Assembly: GCA_037384885.1 (NCBI GenBank)
Contig: JARRNO010000114.1
Coordinates: 1-17,774, forward strand
Source: JARRNO01 sp037384885
Lineage (GTDB): Bacteria; Acidobacteriota; UBA4820; DSQY01
Reading direction: 5' to 3'
Length of the DNA: 17,774 nucleotides
Part shown: piece after piece, positions 7,576 to 15,219 of the stretch
Layout: every line of letters begins with the position of its first letter
How positions within the stretch are numbered: position 1 is the first letter of the stretch
The notes under the pieces: model-generated
What the model was told of the DNA's origin: nothing
The model's input: the letters and a program-made list of their open reading frames with translations, nothing else
Database searches by the model: none
Translations under genes and position numbers: made by a program

Positions 7576-7591
7576 TGGCACACCGATTGCA
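7576..7591 (+). promoter_or_regulatory. Sigma-54 (-24/-12) promoter
   Basis: TGGCACACCGATTGCA matches the RpoN consensus TGGCAC-N5-TTGCA. The invariant GG and GC are separated by exactly 10 nt. Transcription should begin near 7602, giving a leader of about 66 nt before ATG 7668. Such promoters need an ATP-hydrolysing enhancer-binding protein, and the two dyads upstream are candidate sites for it. Confidence 0.85.
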
Positions 7592-7667
7592 GTATTCACT
7601 CCTCTTGTCTCGCGGGCGTAACTCTTTTTGAAAAATTCGGAATGCGGACATTTGTAAGGAGTGTTTG

Positions 7668-10600
7668 ATGCAAGAACGTTGGAGGCACATTCCTCACCAC
7701 AAACACGCTTGGCTTCTCGCCGCACTACTCGCGGCGGCCGTCGTGGCCTTTCCGGCGGCGGCAAAGCAGCCGGCGTCTCAGAACTCTTCGGTAAAGAAAG
7801 CGACCGGGGCCCATCATTTGACGGCCCTCCAGATTGATCCTTACGGGAAAAAGGACCCTCTGGATGAATTCAACGCCTGGCGGGCTCAGAATAGAGTGAG
7901 CCTGCCCGTCACCCCTCCTGTTTGGAATGCCCATGTCCAGTGGATGCGTTACCAGAAGAAACTTGCCGCCGCCCGGAAAACGGGCGCCGCGGTAAGCAGT
8001 CTGCCCGGCACCGAGTCGGCCACTGTGGGGACGAATGTGGCGGCTGCCGGAGGCGTTTCCGGATACCAGGGCGAAGTCACGATCGCCGTGAATCCCAATA
8101 ATCCCCAGGAACTCGTCGCAGGGGCCAATACCTTTTACCAAGATCCCGCGCAGGCTTGCCAGTCGCCAAGCGGCACCACTGCGGGAACGCAAGCTCTTTA
8201 CGGCTCGACAGACGGGGGGGCAAGTTGGACCTACAACTGTGCGCCTTGGCCTTCCAACGACACCGGGGGTTCCGGCACTTTTTTCGGCAGCGATCCTACC
8301 GTTGCTTGGGATACAAATGGTAATGCCTACGCGGTGTACATGCTTGTCAGCCAGAGCGGCAGCAGCAACGGGAGTTCGATCGTCATTTCCAAGAGCTCCA
8401 ATGCGGGTTCCTCTTGGTCCGGCCTCGGCGTTATCGTGAATAATCTCAACAATACGAGCAATTTCGATGACAAGGAGATGATGGCTATCGATACCACCAG
8501 CGGCCAAACCCATTCACACACGAATCGCATTTATGTCATTTGGGATGAGAACAACACCGAACGGGTTGCATACTCTGATAACGGGACAAGTTGGACAACC
8601 CGCGTCGTTGAAAGCAGCGGCAGCTCGGGCAGCGATATCGGCGGCGACCTGGCTGTTGGGCCGGATGGCACCGTTTACGCCATCTGGAACCGCTTGCCGA
8701 GTTCCGGCGACACCCATGTTTTTGCAAAGTCCACCGATGGCGGGCAGACTTGGTCTTCTCCCATTCAAATTGCCTCCGGAAGCCTCTCTTCATTCGGCAG
8801 CAACAATAAGCCTCCAGCTCAGAACAGCAGGGGGGTGAACGCCTTCGGAGCCATTGCAGTGGACCGCGATGCTTCCTCGCCCTATCTTGGCAACATCTAT
8901 GTCGTTTATCCGGATTTTCCGTCAGGCACCAGTTCGGGATCCAATCTTAATATTTACATGGTGAAATCGACCGACGGCGGGAGCAGCTGGAGCAGCCCTG
9001 TCAAACTAAACGACGACAGTGGGACGGCAACGCAGTTCTTCCCCTGGGTCACCGTGGATCAGAGCACGGGGACGGTTGCGGCGTCCTGGTACGATACTCG
9101 GAACGATTCGAGCAACAGGAAGACGCAGGTCTTCATGACCTATTCCACAAACGGCGGCTCGAGCTGGGCGTCCAACGTCCAGGTGACGCAGGCCAGCTCG
9201 CAGTTTGCAAATTCGACCACCAACTACATGGACGAGAATACCAGCGATAACTCCGGCGCCAACGCCAACCAGTACGGGGATTACGCCCAAATTGCAGCGG
9301 CCAACGGCAAGGCGTGGGCCATCTGGACCGATACGCGCCAGTTCTACCCCAGCAATTCATCCAATTCGAAGGCCGAGGATGTCGCGACAGCTCAGGTGAC
9401 CATCAGCTCTTCCACCACGACATACAGCATCTCGGGCCAAATCACATCGAGCGGCTCCGGCCTTTCCGGCGTCACGGTATCTACGACGGGCGCCAGCGCC
9501 ACGACAGATTCCAGCGGAAACTACACCATGAGCGGCCTGTCGAACGGGACCTACACGGTGACGCCCAGCCTGAGCGGTTACACCTTCACCCCGTCTTCAC
9601 AGAGCGTGACGATCAACGGCGGCAACCAGACGGGGATCAACTTCACGGCGGCCGCCTCCACGGACACCACGCCGCCTGCGGTCTCCATCAGCAGCGGGCC
9701 GTCTGGCACCATCACCACCAACAGTGCGTCTTTCAGCTGGAGCGGTTCCGACAACGTGACACCCGCTTCAAGCCTGGTGTACCGCTATTATCTGCAGGGC
9801 AAGGACAGTGGGTACGGCGCCTATTCGTCCTCCACCAGCGCCTCGTACAGCAGCCTGGCCAACGGCAACTACACCTTCTACGTGGAGGCAAAAGACCAGG
9901 CCGGCAACGTCTCCACCGCGGCGACGCGTTCCTTTACGGTGAACGTGAGCACGGGGCCGACGCAGCTCCAAAGCGGCGTGCCGGTGAACGACAGCATCAC
10001 GTCGTCCACGCAGAACGGCGCCTGGAACTACTACACGATCAACGTGCCGAGCGGGGCCACCAAGTTGGAAGTCCAGCTCACCAACCTGGCCGGCGGCAGC
10101 GGCGGATCCGATTCCGGCGACGCCGACCTTTACGACCGGTCCGGTTCCCAGCCCACGCTGAATACCTATGACGGCCGCTCCTGGAACTCGGGAACGACCG
10201 CCGAGGATATCGTCAACAGCAGCCCCGCCGCGGGCACCTGGTATGTGGGCGTGACAAACTACGACACGGGAACGATCACCTACACGGTTAAGGCCACGGT
10301 GACCACTCCAAGCGCGACCTACACCATTTCGGGTACGGTTACCTCCAACGGCTCGGGACTGTCGGGCGTGAGTATCTCCACATCCGGCGCCAGCGCGACG
10401 ACCGATTCGAGCGGCAACTACACCCTCAGCGGCCTGGCGAACGGCACCTACACCGTAACGCCCAGCCTGAGCGGCTACACATTTACGCCGTCATCGCAGA
10501 GCGTGAGCGTCAACGGAGCCAACCAGACGGGAATCAACTTCACGGCGACGGCGTCGGGCGGCGGCGACACGCCGCTGACCAGCGGCTCGCCGGTGAACGG

Positions 10601-11870
10601 CACCGTATCGTCCTCTTCGGTGAACGGCGCTTGGAACTATTACTACATCGACGTTCCCTCCGGCGCGACGAAGCTCGAAGTGAAGCTCACCAACTTGACG
10701 GCGGACGCCGATCTCTACGACCGGCAGGGCTCGCACCCGACGACCTCCACCTTTGACGGACGCTCCTGGAACAGCGGCACGACGTCTGAAGACATCGTTC
10801 AAAACAACCCGGCGTCCGGCCGGTGGTACATCGGCGTGACGAATTATGCAACGGGAACGATCAACTACACCGTGGAAGCGATCGTCACCGGTTCCGGCGG
10901 CGGCGACACCACACCTCCCACGGTCAGCATCACCTCCCCGGCCAACGGCAGCACACAGACTTCAAGCAGCGTTGCCGTATCGTGGTCGGGAAGCGACAAT
11001 GTTACACCCGCTTCAAGCCTCGTTTACAGGTACCAGTTGGACGGCGGCACATGGTCCGGATATGCCTCCTCGACATCGCACACCTTCTCCGGCTTGGCCG
11101 ACGGAAGCCATACGGTAGGCGTGGAAGCGAAAGACCAGGCCGGCAACGTATCCAGCGCGGCGTCCGTCGGCTTCACGGTCAGCACCGGAGGGGGCGGATC
11201 TCCCACGGAGCGCATGGTCAACGGCGGCTTCGAATCGGGCCCGGGGTCGGGCTGGACGGAATCGAGCACCGGCGGCTACGAGCTAATCACTACCAGCAAG
11301 CCCCACGCCGGTTCCTACAGCGCCTACCTGGGCGGCTACAACAACGGCACGGACACGATCAGCCAGTCGGTTACGATCCCGTCCAACGCTACGACGGCCA
11401 CGCTCAGCTACTACTGGTACATGGACACCCAGGATGTGACCAGCGCGGTATATGACAAGATGCAGGTTTACGTCAAAGACGGCTCGGGAACGACGACGAA
11501 TGTGGCCTCGGTGACCAACATGTCCTCGGCGAATGCCTGGTACCAGACGACCTTCGATCTTTCCGCCTTCAAGGGCCAGACCGTTACGCTCTACTTCAAG
11601 GCGACCTGCGACAGCAGTTATCCCACAGACTTCTTCGTAGACGACGTCTCGGTCATGGCGGACGGAACCGCGTTGATGAACCTCAACTCGGTGGGGCCGA
11701 GCTCCAAACCGCTCGGCATGGTGTCCGAGATGGCCCAGCGCCAAGACAAACCTTACCCCGCTGTAAAAGACACGCAGAGGGATTTCCGTAAGCTGCGCGG
11801 TCATGGCCGTTTTCACCGGAAGCGGCAGCACCATTCCCATCCCCATCGGCAACGCCCCTGGCTGCAGTAG
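7668..11870 (+). CDS. Large secreted Asp-box protein with duplicated modules
   Basis: This 1400-residue protein has a basic N-terminus, hydrophobic core and likely signal-peptidase site after PAAA (about residue 32), so it is exported. Residues about 120-580 carry six Asp-box-like S-x-D-x-G-x-x-W motifs (near 180, 243, 303, 355, 434, 493), indicating a sialidase/BNR-type beta-propeller. Then come a carboxypeptidase-regulatory-like domain (about 586-663), an Ig-like domain (666-763), a PPC domain (765-880), a second regulatory-like (884-962), a second PPC (967-1074), a second Ig-like (1081-1174) and a jelly-roll-like domain (about 1180-1333). The last 28 residues are rich in Arg and His. No catalytic residues can be assigned, so glycan binding or surface adhesion is as likely as hydrolysis. 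ATG 7668, not TTG 7665, follows AAGGAG at good spacing. Confidence 0.9.
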   Translation: MQERWRHIPHHKHAWLLAALLAAAVVAFPAAAKQPASQNSSVKKATGAHHLTALQIDPYGKKDPLDEFNAWRAQNRVSLPVTPPVWNAHVQWMRYQKKLAAARKTGAAVSSLPGTESATVGTNVAAAGGVSGYQGEVTIAVNPNNPQELVAGANTFYQDPAQACQSPSGTTAGTQALYGSTDGGASWTYNCAPWPSNDTGGSGTFFGSDPTVAWDTNGNAYAVYMLVSQSGSSNGSSIVISKSSNAGSSWSGLGVIVNNLNNTSNFDDKEMMAIDTTSGQTHSHTNRIYVIWDENNTERVAYSDNGTSWTTRVVESSGSSGSDIGGDLAVGPDGTVYAIWNRLPSSGDTHVFAKSTDGGQTWSSPIQIASGSLSSFGSNNKPPAQNSRGVNAFGAIAVDRDASSPYLGNIYVVYPDFPSGTSSGSNLNIYMVKSTDGGSSWSSPVKLNDDSGTATQFFPWVTVDQSTGTVAASWYDTRNDSSNRKTQVFMTYSTNGGSSWASNVQVTQASSQFANSTTNYMDENTSDNSGANANQYGDYAQIAAANGKAWAIWTDTRQFYPSNSSNSKAEDVATAQVTISSSTTTYSISGQITSSGSGLSGVTVSTTGASATTDSSGNYTMSGLSNGTYTVTPSLSGYTFTPSSQSVTINGGNQTGINFTAAASTDTTPPAVSISSGPSGTITTNSASFSWSGSDNVTPASSLVYRYYLQGKDSGYGAYSSSTSASYSSLANGNYTFYVEAKDQAGNVSTAATRSFTVNVSTGPTQLQSGVPVNDSITSSTQNGAWNYYTINVPSGATKLEVQLTNLAGGSGGSDSGDADLYDRSGSQPTLNTYDGRSWNSGTTAEDIVNSSPAAGTWYVGVTNYDTGTITYTVKATVTTPSATYTISGTVTSNGSGLSGVSISTSGASATTDSSGNYTLSGLANGTYTVTPSLSGYTFTPSSQSVSVNGANQTGINFTATASGGGDTPLTSGSPVNGTVSSSSVNGAWNYYYIDVPSGATKLEVKLTNLTADADLYDRQGSHPTTSTFDGRSWNSGTTSEDIVQNNPASGRWYIGVTNYATGTINYTVEAIVTGSGGGDTTPPTVSITSPANGSTQTSSSVAVSWSGSDNVTPASSLVYRYQLDGGTWSGYASSTSHTFSGLADGSHTVGVEAKDQAGNVSSAASVGFTVSTGGGGSPTERMVNGGFESGPGSGWTESSTGGYELITTSKPHAGSYSAYLGGYNNGTDTISQSVTIPSNATTATLSYYWYMDTQDVTSAVYDKMQVYVKDGSGTTTNVASVTNMSSANAWYQTTFDLSAFKGQTVTLYFKATCDSSYPTDFFVDDVSVMADGTALMNLNSVGPSSKPLGMVSEMAQRQDKPYPAVKDTQRDFRKLRGHGRFHRKRQHHSHPHRQRPWLQ
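9423..11189 (+). repeat. Duplicated domain block inside the secreted protein gene
   Basis: The carboxypeptidase-regulatory-like domain at 9423-9656 recurs at about 10321-10554 with near-identical protein and strongly similar DNA (for example GGTTACACCTTCACCCCGTC against GGCTACACATTTACGCCGTC). The PPC domain at 9960-10309 recurs at 10566-10889. The Ig-like domain at 9663-9957 recurs at 10908-11189 and shares ACACCCGCTTCAAGCCT. The Ig-like domain moves from between regulatory-like and PPC in the first set to after PPC in the second, so this is modular shuffling, not one simple tandem duplication. Confidence 0.85.
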
Positions 11871-11879
11871 CAAGCTATC

Positions 11880-11912
11880 GGAGGCCGGGATCCCGGTGGG
11901 ATCCCGGTCTCC
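11880..11912 (+). other. Strong hairpin after the secreted protein stop
   Basis: A 15-bp stem with one G-T wobble closes a 3-nt GGT loop; the arms contain CCGGGATCCC and GGGATCCCGG. It begins about 10 nt after the stop codon. No T-tract follows, so it is more likely an mRNA 3'-end stabiliser or a palindromic element than a terminator. Confidence 0.6.
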
Positions 11913-11957
11913 AGAGCCGGCCAGCGGTAAGGTCAACCTTTTGCACAAGGACTGAAG

Positions 11958-11991
11958 AAGCGGAGAGCCGTACGGCTCTCCGCTTTCTTTC
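11958..11991 (+). terminator. Rho-independent terminator
   Basis: AAGCGGAGAGCC-GTAC-GGCTCTCCGCTT is a perfect 28-nt palindrome (11958-11985) followed by TTTCTTTC. It sits about 88 nt after the secreted protein stop and ahead of the enolase promoter, so it insulates enolase from the sigma-54 transcript. Confidence 0.8.
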
Positions 11992-12162
11992 GCCCAGATG
12001 TGCTTCACGGACTCTGCTGTCGGTTTTGAGCACCTCCCCTCACAATTTCGGGCTTCCCTGGCTGTGACGCGGCAATGGCCGCAAACCTTGCGCTTTGTCC
12101 TGCCCCGCCTTTGGGGTGCTTTCCGTTCATCACTCCGCGTCTGATCTCCGGGGTGTGCTGTT

Positions 12163-12171
12163 TGCTATAAT
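12163..12171 (+). promoter_or_regulatory. Extended -10 promoter for enolase
   Basis: TGCTATAAT matches an extended -10 (TGn plus consensus TATAAT). No good -35 is visible 16-18 bp upstream, which extended -10 promoters tolerate. Transcription would start near 12178, about 100 nt before the enolase ATG. Confidence 0.6.
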
Positions 12172-12279
12172 AAAAGGACCCATGACGGGGGATGAAACGA
12201 TTGCGATGGATTGAAATGCCTGACTCGCGGAACCGGAAAGGTCGTCCGGTGCGCCGCATTATTTAATTCGGAGGCTCCG

Positions 12280-13498
12280 ATGCACATCGAAGAACTGTTT
12301 GCCAGGGAAATTCTTGATTCCAGGGGGAACCCCACCGTTGAAGCCGAGGTCTGGCTGGCGGATGGGACCCAGGCGCGTGCTTCGGTGCCTTCGGGCGCGT
12401 CAACCGGCGAAGCCGAGGCAGTAGAGCTGCGAGACAAGGATTCTTCGCGATTTTCCGGCAAAGGCGTTCTTGAGGCGGTCAAGAACGTCAATGGCCCTAT
12501 CGCCGGACGGCACCTCCAACAAGGGCAGTCTGGGAGCAAACGCCATCCTGGCGGTGTCCGAAGCGGTGGCAAGGGCCGCGGCCGCGTCGCTTGACATGCC
12601 GTTATACCGCTATCTGGGAGGCGCGGGGGCGCACAGGCTGCCGGTCCCCATGATGAATGTTCTGAACGGGGGGGAACACGCTGACAACAACGTGGACGTT
12701 CAGGAATTTATGGTTGTTCCCTTGGGCGCCGAAAGCTTCGCCCATGCCCTCCAGATGGGTGCCGAAACCTACCATGCTCTGAAAGCGCTCCTGAAAAGTC
12801 GCAGCCTGTCCACGGCGATCGGAGATGAAGGGGGCTTCGCCCCGGACCTCGAGAATGACGAGGAGGCGCTCGAGTTGCTTGTGGCGGCGGTTGAAAAGGC
12901 TGGGTACAAGGCCGGAAAGGACATCTACGTGGCCATCGATACTGCCGCAAGCAGCGCATGGAATGCGGGAAACGGCACGTACCGGATCGGAGAGGACAGG
13001 AGCGCCGAAGACCTCGTTCAGCTTTACGCATCTTGGGTGGGGCGATACCCGCTGATTTCAATCGAGGACGGTGTCGGCGAGCATGACCGGGAGGGATGGC
13101 AGCAGTTGACGCAGGCGCTTGGCGCCAAGGTCCAGCTGGTTGCGGACGACTACGTGGTCACCAATCCCGCCCTCATACGGAAGGCGGTTGCGGACGGCAT
13201 CGCCAACGGCATCCTGATTAAACCCAACCAGATCGGGACGGTCACGGAAACGCTCGAAGCCGTGGAGATCACCAAGCGCGCAGGTTACGGCGTCGTCATC
13301 AGCCATCGCAGCGGAGAGACCGACGACAGCTTTATCGCCGATCTGGCGGTGGGTGTGAATGCGGATTTCATCAAAACGGGGGCGCCGTGCCGTATGGACC
13401 GGATTTGTAAGTACAATCAGCTTCTAAGAATAGAGGAAGAGATGGGGGCCGCCGCCCGATTCAGCGGACCGGAGGTGGCGCAACGGCTCAGCCTGTAG
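12280..13498 (+). pseudogene. eno: Enolase with an internal deletion and frameshift
   Basis: Enolase converts 2-phosphoglycerate to phosphoenolpyruvate in glycolysis. ATG 12280 follows GGAGG (12270-12274) and the N-terminus is classical: AREILDSRGNPTVE, VPSGASTG, AVELRD, NVNGPIA (residue 75, at 12504). The frame then breaks and resumes one base later at GAC 12506 as DGTSNKGSLGANAIL. E. coli enolase has about 21 residues between these points, so about 62 nt are missing. The rest is complete: GGEHADNN, VQEFM, GDEGGFAP, the Mg ligands AID, SIEDG and VADD, catalytic Lys in LIKPNQIGT, SHRSGETDD. The upstream frame as written stops at 12594. No other lesion is seen. An essential gene with one clean deletion suggests an assembly error or a second copy elsewhere. 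Confidence 0.9.
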
Positions 13499-13536
13499 GT
13501 TTTGCCAGAAGCCGCATCGGATGGTTTATCGTCGCC

Positions 13537-13839
13537 TTGATCTGGATGCTGATGGCCGCCTTGATCATCTGGGGCAAAGGCGGAGTCATGGATTTCGTCA
13601 AGGCGAGGCGGGAGATTCATGATTTGCAGACGCAAATACAGACGTTGCAACAGGAAAACAACGCGCTGAAAACTGAGATCCACCAGTTGAAAACCGATCC
13701 GAAGGCGTACGAACGGCCGGCCCGTAACCAGCTCTTCCTGAAAAAGCCGGGCGAAATCATTTTGCGCCTGCCTCCGGAGAAAGAAAAATCCAATTCGCCC
13801 GTTGAAGAACCGGATGTCAAGGGCGGGCGTTCCCCGTGA
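13537..13839 (+). CDS. FtsB/DivIC-like septum formation protein, start unclear
   Basis: The product looks like a small bitopic division protein of the FtsB/DivIC family: a membrane helix, a coiled coil rich in Gln/Leu (about 25-52 counting from TTG), then a family-like ending (DPKAYERPARN...LKKPGEIILRLP). TTG 13537 is the only standard start in frame, but it cuts the membrane helix in half. Upstream codons read ARSRIGWFIVAL, a positive flank plus the missing half of the helix, so true coding probably begins near 13495-13520. No ATG, GTG or TTG exists in that frame back to a stop at 13408. A rare start codon or a small indel is implied. Enolase ends at 13498; the stop overlaps comF as GTGA. 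The partner role in septal peptidoglycan synthesis is inferred from the family. Confidence 0.75.
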   Translation: MIWMLMAALIIWGKGGVMDFVKARREIHDLQTQIQTLQQENNALKTEIHQLKTDPKAYERPARNQLFLKKPGEIILRLPPEKEKSNSPVEEPDVKGGRSP

Positions 13840-14603
13840 GTGTCCACGGAGCCGGGCTCTTGGCGAAATGCTTCCCCCCAGGCCCATGTGGGGTTTGCGG
13901 CGCCGACAGCAAGGGCGGCCCCATTCCGGGTATCTGTTCTTCCTGTTGGACGACGAGCCAGCAAATTGAAGAACCCGTGTGTCCTGTGTGCGGCGTCCCC
14001 CTTCCCGAAATGGAAGAGTCTGAAGCACATCTTTGCGGGCGTTGTCTATCGGATCCCCCCCGCTTTGAAGCGCACCGCAGTGTCTTTGCTTATGAAGGTG
14101 CTCCCCGGCAAGTGGTGTTGCATTATAAGGAAAGGGGCCGGTACCCCCTTGCGGGATTCATGGCGGAACGGGTCGCGAAGCTGGTCAGACGGAATTGGGG
14201 GTCTGCCGACCTCGAGGCCGTGACCTTTATCCCAAGCCCGTTGCGGCGCCGCCTCTCTCGAGGATTCGCCCCCGCGGAAATTCTTGCGCGTGAAACCGCC
14301 CGGCGCCTCGGTGTCCCGTGCAGAAGGGCGTTGGCCCTCCGGCGCACGCCGAGTCCCCAGAAGGGATTGACGGCTGCTCAGCGGAAGCGCAATCTGCGGG
14401 GAGTTTTCCGAGCCATTCCAAAGAAGCTCGATGCCGGCATGCTCCTGGTGGACGACGTTATGACGACCGGAGCGACGCTGCGGGAAGGGGCGAGAGTGCT
14501 GGCGGCGGCCGGAGTGAAAGTGCGCGCGGCGACCTTCGCCATGACGCTCAGGCGTCCGCTTGATCTCTATTCCGGTGTCCAGGCGGAAACGCCGGTTCCA
14601 TGA
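13836..14603 (+). CDS. comF: ComF family phosphoribosyltransferase-like protein
   Basis: This 255-residue protein has the ComF layout. Two cysteine clusters that probably bind zinc come first: C18/C21 with C34/C37, and C49/C52 with C67/C70. A type I phosphoribosyltransferase fold follows, with TFIPSPLRRRLSRGF (130-144), a Gln-rich TPSPQKGLTAAQRKRNLRG and the PRPP loop LLVDDVMTTGATL (203-215). In competent bacteria ComF acts in DNA uptake and binds the uptake helicase; in others the role is unclear. No other competence gene is present here. The start is a GTG overlapping the FtsB-like stop (GTGA), so translation is coupled. The family length is 220-260 residues, so the gene looks complete. Confidence 0.88.
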   Translation: MSVHGAGLLAKCFPPGPCGVCGADSKGGPIPGICSSCWTTSQQIEEPVCPVCGVPLPEMEESEAHLCGRCLSDPPRFEAHRSVFAYEGAPRQVVLHYKERGRYPLAGFMAERVAKLVRRNWGSADLEAVTFIPSPLRRRLSRGFAPAEILARETARRLGVPCRRALALRRTPSPQKGLTAAQRKRNLRGVFRAIPKKLDAGMLLVDDVMTTGATLREGARVLAAAGVKVRAATFAMTLRRPLDLYSGVQAETPVP

Positions 14604-14642
14604 GTTCCCTCCAAGAGTGAAATGAAGAAACGGCGAGGAGGC

Positions 14643-14671
14643 TTGACAAATATGTTGATGTGAAATAATTT
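14643..14671 (+). promoter_or_regulatory. Promoter of the MarR gene block
   Basis: A perfect -35 TTGACA (14643-14648) is followed after 17 nt by TAATTT (14666-14671), a weak -10. The segment 14645-14685 is markedly AT-rich compared with its surroundings. The weak -10 overlaps the candidate operator. Confidence 0.6.
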
Positions 14672-14683
14672 AATATTGAAATA
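14666..14683. promoter_or_regulatory. Candidate MarR operator
   Basis: TAATTTAATATTGAAATA is an imperfect 18-bp palindrome centred on AATATT; 7 of 9 position pairs are complementary when the one G-T wobble pair is discounted only partly (mismatch at the fourth outward pair). Its length and AT content suit a MarR dimer, and it overlaps the -10 of the promoter of the MarR gene itself, which predicts autorepression. This is inference. Confidence 0.4.
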
Positions 14684-14696
14684 GTTGGAGGCCGCC

Positions 14697-15149
14697 ATGC
14701 CCAGCCATTACAAAGGGACGCAAGAGGAAGTCCGGGCACTCAAGGCTTACATCACATTGCTTCGGTCCGCGGAATCGTTGAGTTCCAGCTTGGCGGGCGA
14801 ACTGGCCGGCCAGCGACTCACTCTCAGCCAGTTCGGTGTTCTGGAGGCGCTCTTCCACCTGGGGCCGATGAGTCCCTCCGCGCTGGCGGGCAAGCTTCTG
14901 AAGAGCGGCGGTAACATGACCATGGTCGTCGGCAATCTTGAGAAGAGAAAACTGGTAAGGAGGGTCCGGGATAGAAAAGACCGCCGGACGCTCAAGATTC
15001 ATCTTACGGCCGAAGGAAGGCGCATGATCACTGAAGTTCTGCCGGAGCACGTCCAGTGGATCCGAGCCCGTATAGGCGTTTTAACGGAAGAAGAGCAGGA
15101 AAATCTCAGGCGGCTGTGCAAGAAAGTGGGGCGCGGAGCCGTTTCATAG
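14697..15149 (+). CDS. MarR family transcriptional regulator
   Basis: This 150-residue protein has the MarR winged-helix fold. The helix-turn-helix region reads LTLSQFGVLEAL, then MSPSALAGKLLKSGGNMTMVVGNLEKRKLV. The wing is VRRVRDRKDRRTLKIHLTAEG, with the family's conserved D-R-R signature. The N- and C-terminal helices for dimerisation are present. ATG 14697 is preferred over TTG 14685 because TTGGAGG at 14685-14691 is its ribosome-binding site. The AT-rich palindrome directly upstream is a likely own operator. It leads a block with doxX, pirin and a VOC protein, so it probably represses that block and is released by an electrophile, phenolic or oxidant; the ligand is unknown. Confidence 0.9.
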   Translation: MPSHYKGTQEEVRALKAYITLLRSAESLSSSLAGELAGQRLTLSQFGVLEALFHLGPMSPSALAGKLLKSGGNMTMVVGNLEKRKLVRRVRDRKDRRTLKIHLTAEGRRMITEVLPEHVQWIRARIGVLTEEEQENLRRLCKKVGRGAVS

Positions 15150-15219
15150 ACGGACCATAGCGAATCCCGGTCCAGTACTGACGTTTGCTTGACATTCACG
15201 AAGCCGAAAGGAGGTTCAT

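Larger units (their letters stand above)
7351..7667 (+). promoter_or_regulatory. Regulatory intergenic region before secreted protein
   Basis: This 317-nt gap has no gene. It holds a dense set of dyads and a sigma-54 promoter, listed separately. Further small inverted repeats are CCACG-GGAA-CGTGG (7410-7423) and CTACA-TC-TGTAG (7445-7456). No U-rich tract follows any of them, so no clear terminator for ribBA is visible. A strong AAGGAG ribosome-binding site (7656-7661) closes the region. Confidence 0.7.
11871..12279 (+). other. Intergenic region between secreted protein and enolase
   Basis: This 409-nt gap has no supported gene on either strand. It contains a strong hairpin just after the stop, a rho-independent terminator and the enolase promoter, all listed separately. 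The stretch 12000-12150 shows no recognisable signal. Confidence 0.6.

Noticed and set aside
6613..7764. Long minus-strand open frame of 383 codons opposite ribBA
   Set aside because: It is antisense to clearly conserved RibBA sequence and the sigma-54 promoter region, and its translation resembles no protein family; it reflects high GC content.
9314..10171. Second plus-strand frame of 285 codons within the secreted protein gene
   Set aside because: It is rich in Arg, His and Gln with no domain, typical of an off-frame reading of Ser/Thr/Gly-rich repeats.
11880..11912. First hairpin after the secreted protein as a rho-independent terminator
   Set aside because: No T-tract follows the stem; the hairpin at 11958-11985 has one and fits better.
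12005..12259. Small minus-strand gene in the gap before enolase
   Set aside because: The 84-codon frame has no convincing ribosome-binding site or family resemblance and covers the enolase promoter.
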